Part shown: piece by piece, positions 54,860 through 64,000 of the stretch
How positions within the stretch are numbered: the first letter of the stretch is position 1
How the letters are laid out: each line of letters starts with the position of its first letter
Assembly (NCBI GenBank): GCA_963966185.1
Contig: CAWZYM010000300.1
Coordinates: forward strand, 365,001 to 429,000
DNA: 64,000 nucleotides
Direction of reading: 5' to 3'
Source: Rhabditoides inermis
Taxonomy: Eukaryota > Nematoda > Chromadorea > Rhabditida > Rhabditidae
Notes under the pieces: generated by a model
Database searches by the model: none
Told to the model about the DNA's origin: nothing
Seen by the model: only the letters and a program-made list of their open reading frames with translations
Position numbers and translations under genes: made by a program

Positions 54860-55182
54860 ACTGTGATGATAGTAGAAAGACTAGCATAGTATTCTATTGT
54901 ACTTGTTTCCCTATGATAGATGCCATATCACTTCCATAAATTGTTTTGATTTGTGTGTTGTGTTTGTGTTGTGGTCAGCGAGTGGTTTTTCCTTCCATCG
55001 TATCGATTCCTGGGGGCTAATCGGGCGCGCATCTCTGGTGAGAGTGGAGTGAGAGAAGTGAATGTTGTGGTGCGAGCGACAGGCGGCTATCACTTGTCTC
55101 TCTATCTCTCTCACCCCATCCCACCCCCATTGTCAGTGGTGTGTTGCAGATTGCTCCCCCACCCGCCAAGCAGTGCAAGACG

Positions 55183-58041
55183 ATGAGCGTCGATCCCAAG
55201 GTACTGTAGAAGAGTAGGGATTGCTGTATTTCGAAATGGAAGTGTTGCAGGGTGTGTATGTGTTGTCTGCGGTGCGCACTCCGATCGCCTCGTTCCGCGG
55301 TTCGTTCTCCTCTCTCTCGGCCAGCCAACTCGGGGCCATCGCAGTCAAGGAGGCCGTCGCCCGATCCGGTCAGTAGCCTAATATAGTATTGTGGAGTGAG
55401 TGGATGGCGTGGTGATTCATTCGCGTTATTGCTTTGCGTTGTCGTCTCTTTCTCACACCCTTGTTCTTGAAGCTTGATCGCACTCGGAGTGTCGTGTTAG
55501 GAGCGATGGTACTGTAGGTGTAAAGGTCTTCACTGCAAAGCAACTGCAAGGTTTCTTGCTACTGATTGAGTAGAAAGTATGCACTAAATCCTAGGACATG
55601 ATGATCATACCTTTTTTACTGGACTGTATGTGAGACGCAAACGACTTTTTTTAAAGGTGTTTGTGACTTGTCAAAAGTGCACACGTCAACTTGTTTGCTT
55701 GGAGTTTTTCTTAATTCGTGTGATTGTTCGATACATCGGCGTTGGGAAGACAAAGACATTCTTTTTCCGGTGTTGACTGTTGACTGATATTATGGAATTG
55801 CGAACTGACTAGGTGGTGAGGTCTCTGATCTCTGAGGTGGTGAGATGCTGATTGCAACACAACATCCGATCGGAAACAACGGGTGACCAGTGGGTTGGGA
55901 ACGCTACGAATTGCTTTATCAGCGAGATAGTGTGATAGCTAGGAAACAGCTGAGCTTGTTTGTTTTGTTTACCAGCGTTGTTTACAGGCATCCCTGCTGG
56001 GGAGATCGAGGAGACTGTGGTGGGTAGCGTGCTGACCGCCAATGGAGGACAGAACGTCGCCCGGCAGGTGGCACTCGCAGCGGGTACGGTAGGGGTACTG
56101 TACTTTAAAAAGGGTTGCTAAATTTTAATTTGGAGGTACTGTAGAGTGATGTTAGGATTCTGTAGACTAAATTCGGTATGGTCGGTTAATGTACATTGAT
56201 ATTACCCTTCCAGGTCTGCCGAACCACTCGCAAGCAGTCACGGTGAACAAGGTGTGCTCATCCTCACTCAAGGCACTGGCCATTGCCGCCCTCTCCATCA
56301 AGGCTGGATACAGGGAGAAGGTGTGTTGGAGGGATACTGTAGCTATACGGTAGCAAGAAAATACAATAACATGATGATGCATTTGAGATGGTGGTCGCTG
56401 GGGCGGAGTCGATGTCGACTGTTCCGTTCTACGTGCCTCGGGGCGATATCCCCTACGGAGGACTCAAGATGATTGTGAGTACTCGAACTTGAATTTTATT
56501 CATTTGAATTTCGAAACGATCCACGTTTTTCCCCGAATACGCTTCAATCAACAATCGCAACTGCACGAATCCGTTTATTCTGCACGGAAACCGTTCAAGG
56601 GTTGTACTCGATGGGGAGGTTCTTGCGGCGGACCATTCCGTCGCCCTGGAACCACTCGCGGCGGAAGGTCTTGGCGGTCGGGGGTGTTGGTCCACTCGAT
56701 GGTGATGCGGTCGTTGTTGGTGTCCTCCTCTCCGTACTTGAACGCGTCTCAAGAGACGGCCATCAGCACGTTCTCCTTGGGGTCGAGCACTCCGCACGGC
56801 GGGTCGACGCCAAGGCGCTTCATGTTGGTGGTCTTGATGGCCCATCCGATGCGGCGACCTCCAGCGTTGGTGATCTGAACGGGACGAAGTGAGAATCAAT
56901 CGATATCAGTCGATATCGACAGCAGCGTACCTTGATGTGGTAGGTGTGCTTGTCATCGTAGGGGGCGTTGAAGACGATCTTGGTACCCGGCTGGGTGTTG
57001 ATATCTCCGGGAGGGACGGACTGAGCCATGGCGAATGGGTGCCGGCAGCCCGTCGCGCCCCGCTTTTGTACGAAAGGACGGCATGCTAATCACCGAAACT
57101 CGCACTTTGCAATGCGAAGTAATTTAGGCAGCGGTGCATTAGCGTGGTTTTGTATTCTAATGTGAATGTAAGTATGAGAGAGAGAGATGAGAGAGAGAGA
57201 AATTCATCTTATTTTGTAGGATGGAATCCAGAAGGACGGTCTGGAGGATGCTATGCGTCGCGAACCGATGGGACTGTGCGCCGAGAAGTCGGTCAAGGTA
57301 ATCGATAATAAATTGATAAATCAATGCATGGATGTGTAGGACTACGCGATTACTCGCGAGGAGCAGGACGCGTACGCGATCGGCAGCTACAAGAAGGCGG
57401 CCGCGGCGTGGAAGGTACGGTAGAGGAGGGGAGGGGTACTGTAGATGAGAGTGTTGTAAAAGGGAAACTGGTAAAGGAGTGACTCGTATTAGCATTACAG
57501 AGAAAATCAGTTCGCAGAGCAGGTATTGTAAGGATACTATAGTGTAAAGGTATACTGTATTGTGCTTATGCATTTTCAGAGCGGTGCCTTCTCGGATGAG
57601 GTGATGTCCGTGTCTGTGCCACAGAAGAGAGGAGAGGCAGTGGTGGTGGGAGAAGACGAGGAGTACAAGAAGCTGCTGGAGAGCAAGGTGCGGAGAGAGA
57701 GAGAGGGGGGATAAAGATAGAGAGAGAGGGAGAGGGAGAGAGTCTCCCTTGCAGGTCCCGTCTCTCAAGCCCGTCTTTTCCGCCGACGGAACGATCACTG
57801 CCGCCAACGCGTCCAGCCTCAACGACGGCGCCGTCGCAGCTGTCGTGAGTTGTTGGTTTGTTGTTGTTTGTGATGATTGACGATGTGGTGTTGCAGTTGG
57901 TGTCTGGTTCTTCCCTTCCGACGGGCGCGTCTCCCCTGGCCGAGGTGGTCGCATTCACCGAGGACGGCGGAGAACCTGTCGACTTCACCGTCGCCCCCGT
58001 CGGAGCCGCCAAGAAGGTGGCTCCTCTCTCTCTCTCCCTCT

Positions 58042-58100
<59 letters not shown>

Positions 58101-58465
58101 CGAAGGGGATGACTCTTCTCGTTTCAGCTGCTCGCCTCGCAGGGTCTGTCCGTGGCGGACATTGCCCTGTGGGAGGTGAACGAGGCTTTCTCCGCCACTG
58201 CCCTCGCATTCATCAAGGTCAGACGGGGGCGGGGCTAGACAGGGCGGGGCTTGGGTGCTGTTTCGAAGATATTGAGCGGTCCTGGAGAGTCTTTTTCGCG
58301 TTTCGTGACTAGGCCAGAATGTTTTGCAATAGTTATAATTTGTATAACTGGTATACGATGTTATTGCAGGCACTGGACATTCCGGCGGAACGAATGAATG
58401 TGAAAGGAGGCGCGGTGGCAATCGGACATCCCCTGGGGTGGGCAAGGAGGAAGGGAGGAGGAAGG

Positions 58466-58501
<36 letters not shown>

Positions 58502-58637
58502 TATGTCCTTGTTTAGCATGTCTGGCCTGCGCATCGTCAACTCTCTCATCTACTCTCTCAAGTCTGGCGAGCTTGGCGTTGCCGCCATCTGCAATGGCGG
58601 AGGCGAGGCTATGGCTGTCCTCATCAGAAAGCTCTGA
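55183..58637 (+). CDS. Acetyl-CoA acetyltransferase, cytosolic-type (ACAT2-like), 391 aa, 13 exons
   Basis: Exons 55183-55200, 55251-55368, 55988-56083, 56214-56320, 56388-56474, 57220-57297, 57340-57414, 57580-57687, 57755-57844, 57897-58016, 58128-58217, 58370-58437 and 58517-58637 close to 391 codons plus TGA. There is no leader: six residues precede the catalytic fold, as in cytosolic thiolases. Active-site groups are present: Cys92 in [10 protein letters not shown], His349 in GHPLGMSG, Cys377 in AICNGGGEA. It forms acetoacetyl-CoA in the cytosol. It is a tandem paralogue of the gene at 50910, but its introns sit partly elsewhere. The 56388 exon uses a weak TTTGAG acceptor. The intron 56475-57219 holds an antisense MSP relic. 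AATAAA is at 58745-58750. Confidence 0.92.
56595..57029 (-). pseudogene. Major sperm protein (MSP) pseudogene, nested antisense in a thiolase intron
   Basis: Exon 57029-56931 encodes 33 residues from [20 protein letters not shown], the canonical MSP start. After a 56-base intron, 56874-56595 continues [20 protein letters not shown] and on to the usual C terminus NLPIEYNP. Two lesions are seen: TGA at the position of the conserved Cys in AVSCDAF (about 56754), and a 5-base loss at about 56683 after WTNTPD that shifts the frame. The single intron is kept, so it is not a retrocopy. MSP is the sperm cytoskeletal protein of nematodes. Confidence 0.88.
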
Positions 58638-58996
58638 GGAGGCGGGGCAACTATGGGCGGAGCCTAGGTACTTGTAAGGGTTGTGTGTTTGTGAGTTTGC
58701 TATGTTATCATTCCAGATTGTTTTATATGATTTGTATGCGGAGTAATAAAGTGATTTTGTAGTCGGAATGAGTTTGGGAGAGAGAATCGTGCTAGAAAAT
58801 TCACACAACAACAACACACGTAACCCTTAGAACATGGTGTACGTGTTGCATTGATAATTCACGAAAATTATACTGCGGGTCATCTTTGACTACGTACTTA
58901 TGCGAAGAGGACGTGTCTGTAATGGAGTCATCTCGTGTCTCCCACTCCCTTCTCTCGTCATTGTCGCCCCATCCTCTCTCTCCGCGCGGCGCGCGA
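58638..58996. other. Thiolase 3' UTR and promoter of SH2-like gene
   Basis: Includes AATAAA at 58745-58750 and then a CT-rich stretch before the ATG at 58997. Confidence 0.5.
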
Positions 58997-60161
58997 ATGC
59001 CAAGAATGTCGGACGACGAGTGAGCATCCCTCTCCCTCTTTCCTTCCCTCTCTCCCCTCCCCCCTCCTTCCCTCTCCCTCTCTCCCTCTCTCCTCTCCCT
59101 CTCTCCTTCTCTCCCTCTCTCTCACCCTTTCTCTGTCTAGGAATCACTACGACAACATGCATCCTTCGAGCGAGGGCCCGAAGATGCGATCACCGATCGC
59201 CAAGAACAAATCACCCCAGCCGACAAAGAAGGCAAAGAGAGGCCCGACACACGGAGACCTCATGCAGCTATTCACAAAGTCCGAGAAGGTAGACGGACCA
59301 TCTCTCTCTCTCCCTCTCTCTTTCTCTCTCTCTTTCTCTCTCTCTCTTCACACCCTCCCTGTCTAGGAGCGCTTCCTGGAGCACCAGAAGAAGGTGCTGT
59401 CGCAGGAGCCAGTGGACAGTCCATACGAGGATCTGTCCATACAGAAACGCACGTCTGAGAGGGAACTGAGAAAGAAGGTAAGGGTTCTACCGTATCTTTC
59501 CGAGAATCATTGGGGATTCTGTGTGCCATATGTACTCATCGACTTCTTTAGTTTTCGTTGACACTCACTCTCGATTCGATAAGAGGGAAGCAGATTGTAA
59601 CTATTCATACCCAGGGTGGCTCGAAGCGGGAGCAGAAAAAGGATAAGAAACGGACTTCCCAGCGGGAGAAGCGGAAGAAGTCAAAGGAGAAGGAGGAGCG
59701 TCCCACTTCTGCACATCACATGGACGACAACACAGACAACAGTCAGACGGTACGGAAGTTGTACGGTACTCTGGTACCAGGATCACTGAACTTTCAGTCG
59801 AAGCGTTCGTTCACGTTCCCCCTGACAGAGAAGTCGCCCCGAACAGTGTCATCCGAGTCTGATGTCAGTGTGCATAGCAACCATCACAGCTTCCTCACAT
59901 CACAGCTATCCAAGATCAAGCTAGACGACAAGGAGGTACTGTAGAGTACAGTTTAAATAAGGGTACGGTTGAGTACAGTAGTCATTCTAGAATGACGTGG
60001 ACAATGTGTTCATCGGAGTTCGGACGAAGAAGAAGGCAGCGTCGAAAGTGGAGATGAACAGCTTCGTTCTCTACTACCAACTGCCAGATTCTGGAGAGGA
60101 GGTGCCGGCTGAGATATCACTCCATCTCGCATACAAGAATGGAGATGGAAAGGTAGAGGGA

Positions 60162-60201
<40 letters not shown>

Positions 60202-60347
60202 AGTAAAAAGAAGATAAGAGAGATTGTTTCAGACCTCGCACTTTGCTGTGACGTCGCATCGGATCGGGGAGACAATGTGGTGGCAGGTTCAGTACGCGGC
60301 ATCCTCCCCGCAGATGGTCCGGGACTCTCGTCGTCTGCCTCTCCCCA

Positions 60348-60393
<46 letters not shown>

Positions 60394-60524
60394 ACCCTCC
60401 CTCCTTCTTCTAGTTCCGTTCTCTGGGCGAGTTGGTGCAGTTCTACCGTATCTACTCCTATGTCGACCCCGATACAGGCCGCGTCGAGACATTCCCAGTC
60501 TGGAAGAAGGTCGTCATCGGATGA
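58997..60524 (+). CDS. Divergent SH2-like domain protein, 303 aa, 8 exons
   Basis: Exons 58997-59019, 59141-59288, 59367-59477, 59615-59749, 59798-59935, 59991-60152, 60233-60316 and 60414-60524 close to 303 codons plus TGA. The first 180 residues are basic and of low complexity (SPIAKNKSPQPTKKAKRG, KREQKKDKKRTSQREKRKK). The C-terminal about 115 residues look like an SH2 fold: VFIGVRTKKKAASKV, NSFVLYYQLP, LHLAYKNGDG, SHFAVTSHRIG and FRSLGELVQFYRIYSYV follow the strand/helix order of SH2. At the place of the phosphotyrosine-binding FLVR Arg there is Tyr213 (F-V-L-Y-Y), so phosphotyrosine binding may be lost. The assignment rests on pattern only. AATAAA at 60649-60654. Confidence 0.65.
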
Positions 60525-61256
60525 CGTCACCACTTACACTTACAAACAATACCTTACAATCCCATCCCTACTTAACAAGTACTAACAATCCAGTTTGCGA
60601 ATCGTTCTCACTTCTTACAATAGCAACCACAACTTCTGATCGGCTTTTAATAAATATTCTTGTTTTACGTTTGAATAACGGATCACTTGTTTATTATTCA
60701 ATGAAATCACCACATCCAGCGACTACCAACAAGAGGTGCACTAACTGCTGAATCTCCTAGGACGTATTGGAGCTGACGGGAGTGGATTCATGTGACACGA
60801 GGAGACCCCGATGAGTGGAACACGATTGCAGGACCAGCGCCGCAAACTGCTGCAACTGCCATACAGCCATATTCACGATGATTCTGAATTCTCATCTATT
60901 CGATTTGATTCGATTTGATCCATTGGCCTTATCTCCATAGGGGGCCGGGCATGGCGGGCGTTCCTATTTGTTCAGATATCCATTCTTTTTTCAAACGCTG
61001 AAAAAGCTCATTGTGTAGCCAATATCCAAATTAGGCAACACAATGTTTGTTGCGAAACGACGCTGTGACAAAGCGCGCGTGTGTGTATGTGTATGCGTGT
61101 GTACTGTTTGTGTAGTACTGTCGGCGGGTTCCTTTTTGGGAGGGCGCCGGGAGGGCGGGGGTATTGCAGGGTGTGCGCAGGCTTGGCAGCTGCGCATACT
61201 CTGAATGACCAGAACAGAGGAGGCGGCGGTCAGTCACACAGTGTCAGTGTAGTGAA
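60525..61256. other. Intergenic region
   Basis: Holds the poly(A) signal at 60649-60654 and the GC-rich 5' flank of the GDSL hydrolase gene. No gene seen. Confidence 0.5.
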
Positions 61257-62857
61257 ATGCGAACCGCCAGCCTAATCCTCCTCCTACTATTCACAGCTGC
61301 TGTCACGGCGGTGCACAAGGTGGGAAACATTTTTACGATGTTGTTTATTGTGTACTTTTCCAAATACTTTTTTATCTTGCTATCAAGTAACTATCAAATT
61401 GAATTCATGAATAAGTGAAAAAGGAATCTTTTCTTTGCAGCCGCACTCCCTTCACTGCCCTCTTCTTGTCGTGTTCGGAGATTCTCTATCCGACGATGGA
61501 GCGGAGGAAGACGGAGTGTGTTTCTCTCTCTCTCCTCTCTCTCTCTCCTTCTTTCCCTCTCCCCCTCTCTCTCCCTCTCCCTCTCTTTCTCTCCCTCTCT
61601 CCCTATCCCTCTCTTCTCTCTTCTCTTTAATCGAATACAATTCAGGTTGGCCACGGCTTCGCGCGCAACAGCAACGGTCGCGTGTGGCCCGAGTACCTCA
61701 AGGAGATACTGCAATGCGAGAGGGTACGAGAGAGGAAAGAGAGAGATGGGGGGGGGGAAGAGAGAGAAAGGAGAAGTGAGAGGAGAGAGAGAGAGACTTC
61801 GTTTTCAGTACGTGAACATGGCGTATTCGTCTGCCCGCGCGGGTCGGAACAACTTCTACTTCGAGGGCTGGAGTGGCATAGAGTGGCAGGTCGACGCCTT
61901 CCTCAACGGGGGCACAGTCATACCCGAGGGTGAGTGATAAGTAATAAGGTGATATCATCAGTCAGATGGTATCATCTTATCATCTTATTAACACTTCCAG
62001 AATCTATCATCATCCTGCAGTCGGGCGGCGCAAATGACTTCTTCACAGGCGACACTGAAGTAGAGGAAGTAGTGAACACGACGAAAGCGACTATCGAGAA
62101 GCTGGTCGAGGTAGAGTATCAATAATCGATCAATATTCTATCAATACGTTTCAGTCCCTGAACCCCTCGTCCACCCTGGTTGTGATGGGACTGCTGGATC
62201 AGTCAAGAGCTCCGGGTGAGTCAACATAGGATATTTCGGATCCTTGCATTTCTCTCACTCTCGTTCTCTCACTCTCTCCCCTCTCTCTCTCACTCCATAT
62301 GGAAAACAATTCTAGGCGTGCGTGCGGCGGAGGACAGTCAACAGCTGGTGGAGCGAATCAGCGGACTGGTGGGAGAGGGAAACCAGGTACACTTTCTCAC
62401 TCTCCAACATACCACTGTCTTTCTATATTGTACAACTCCACGTTCACAATCGCGTGAGGTGTGCGGAACATCCTTCCTTCTCTCATCTCTAGCGCATTGT
62501 ATCCCTCCTTCCCTATGTCTAGCTGTTCAGTTGCTGTCTACGTACCTGTCGGACCTGTCCGGTCCCCTTCCCGTGCACTGGTTCGATGTGAACGGAGCGG
62601 CTGCGAGGGCGGCACGCAACAAAAACACCACCGCCCCCTTCAGCCACCACGAGGAAGGAGTCAGGTACTGTGAAACGTGAGGGATACTGTAGTTCGGGTA
62701 CCGTACTGCTCACGTGAAGGTGGATGTGCTTTGGATGTGCGCTTGTTGCAGACAGAGGAGTGTGCACCGCTACGCATTCCACGACCTGTGGCATCCGTCG
62801 ACAGCCGTCCACCACAGAATAGCCAGTGAACTGGCCAGGACACTCGAGGACAGCTAG
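61257..62857 (+). CDS. Secreted GDSL/SGNH-family lipase/esterase, 272 aa, 9 exons
   Basis: Exons 61257-61319, 61441-61515, 61646-61723, 61809-61929, 62001-62110, 62155-62215, 62316-62386, 62531-62664 and 62752-62857 close to 272 codons plus TAG. A signal peptide (MRTASLILLLLFTAAVTA) precedes block I VVFGDSLSDDG with nucleophile Ser36. Block III SGGANDFF gives Asn124, and block V HDLWHPS gives Asp249 and His252, completing the catalytic set. NGRVWPEYL after block I is typical of the plant/bacterial/nematode GDSL lipase branch. It should hydrolyse ester bonds of lipids or other substrates outside the cell or in the secretory path; substrate unknown. Confidence 0.9.
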
Positions 62858-63355
62858 ACAGACAGCCATGCACCACGTCCCTCTCTCCCTCTCTCATAGA
62901 GGGAAGGCAGTAGTATGTACAGGTTGCGATAGAGTGCAGTTACTCGAATTTTTATTTTGCGAATGTTTGATAAATGTGTCGGTTTTATGACTGACGTGAG
63001 AAGAAAGTATGAATGGTATCTTGTATTGAAAACGAAAAAAAAATGGAAATATTATTGTCAAAAACTAATCATTTCTTCATAGTGAGTACTAGCTGGAGAC
63101 GTTTGACATTTGAGTCGCGATACCGCATACCGGATGTCAGTTTTGTGAAACGTGCATGAATACAAATTCGGCTTACAGACAGGGATACTCGATCTACTGC
63201 AGGAAGATTGCAGTTACACAAATTGCAGTAAGCAATTACACTGAAAGCAAACGATGTTCCTTGTCTGTGGGAAGCGAATTGAGAAGAAAAGAGACACCCT
63301 TCCGGGATTTTCTTCTATAATTGGCTATCGAGACGAAAGTGAGAGAAAGGGGGGG

Positions 63356-63399
<44 letters not shown>

Positions 63400-63496
63400 G
63401 AAAGAGAGAAAGAGAGAAAGAGAGAAAGAGAGAAAGAGAGAAAGAGAGAAAGAGAGAAAGAGAGAAAGAGAGAAAAAGAGAAAAAGAGAAAAAGAG

Positions 63497-63541
<45 letters not shown>

Positions 63542-64000
63542 AAGAGAGAGATTTTAACGCATATGTATAAGAAGTGCAAGAGGCTTCTCCTCTTCTGTCT
63601 GCTCTCTTTTGCAACTCTACAAGTGTCTCTTCTCCTCTGACTTTCAGAGAATTCCTGCGTGCTTGCTATACCCACGACGTTTTGGTTATAAGAAACAAAT
63701 AAGCCGTGCAATATTGAAATGTAGAGGAAAGCGAAGGACTGAGTGATTTGAGTAAGTGTTTTTTGAAGAATGTGAGCAGCCAGGAAAATGGATAGAGAAC
63801 ATTGGGAATGTGAGAAGAAAAGAAAGAAAACAATTTCCGGGTCCTCGCTTTCCGCTTGCTTCAAATCACATGGGAACAGGGGGATTAGTTTATTCTATTC
63901 ACAATCAGACATCGGAATTATTTGAAGAGCAAGAGAGAGGGAAGTAAAAGAAAAAGTGTGACATTTCGTAAATGTCAGCAGCACACTCACATATGACTAA
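62858..64000. other. 3' flank, GA-rich low-complexity block, no gene seen
   Basis: 63335-63552 is an imperfect (GA)n/(GAAA)n array that is open in several frames but not coding. The remainder shows no exon with support. Confidence 0.6.

Overview
This window is nuclear DNA from a free-living or necromenic rhabditine nematode. The evidence is compact genes cut into many small exons by 40-100 bp introns with TTTCAG-type acceptors, acceptor-like TTGCAG or TACAG directly before several start codons (consistent with spliced-leader trans-splicing), a major sperm protein relic, chondroitin-proteoglycan-like secreted proteins, a serpentine-receptor-like tail, UGT and acyl-CoA synthetase genes, and RTE/CR1-type retrotransposons. 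The very high intron number (18 coding exons in the UGT) would suit a diplogastrid such as Pristionchus, but that placement is inference.

Layout. 358-4509 (+): a MARCH-type RING-CH ubiquitin ligase. 6070-10398 (-): a UDP-glycosyltransferase. 12577-13244 (+): the 3' exons of a probable seven-transmembrane receptor. 13.7-34.9 kb is an accessory region: TA-flanked inverted-repeat elements, two back-to-back RTE retrotransposons, a degraded CR1-like element with a short element inserted in it, a 16-bp minisatellite lying between two inverted copies of a small Cys-rich secreted gene, and a second small secreted gene family. 35.6-39.9 kb (-): two small secreted acidic proteins, one with ten Ser-Gly sites like a chondroitin proteoglycan core. 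42.4-44.7 kb (+): a 4CL/luciferase-like acyl-CoA synthetase. 46.3-48.3 kb (+): an ATP-grasp protein. 48.9-50.0 kb (-): a PRXL2-type peroxiredoxin-like protein. 50.9-58.6 kb (+): a tandem pair of acetyl-CoA acetyltransferases, the first with a mitochondrial-type leader and the second without, with a broken MSP gene antisense in an intron of the second. 59.0-60.5 kb (+): a divergent SH2-like protein. 61.3-62.9 kb (+): a secreted GDSL/SGNH hydrolase.

The acyl-CoA synthetase and the two thiolases fit lipid/acetyl-CoA metabolism, and the UGT fits detoxification. The exon models were built by hand by matching splice-site phase, and for the complete genes every phase closes to an in-frame stop. The main unusual signals are TA-targeted inverted-repeat elements that abut each other across one TA, an insertion whose removal would rejoin the interrupted RT frame, an empty-site comparison inside a thiolase intron, and short sequence motifs shared between introns of unrelated genes.
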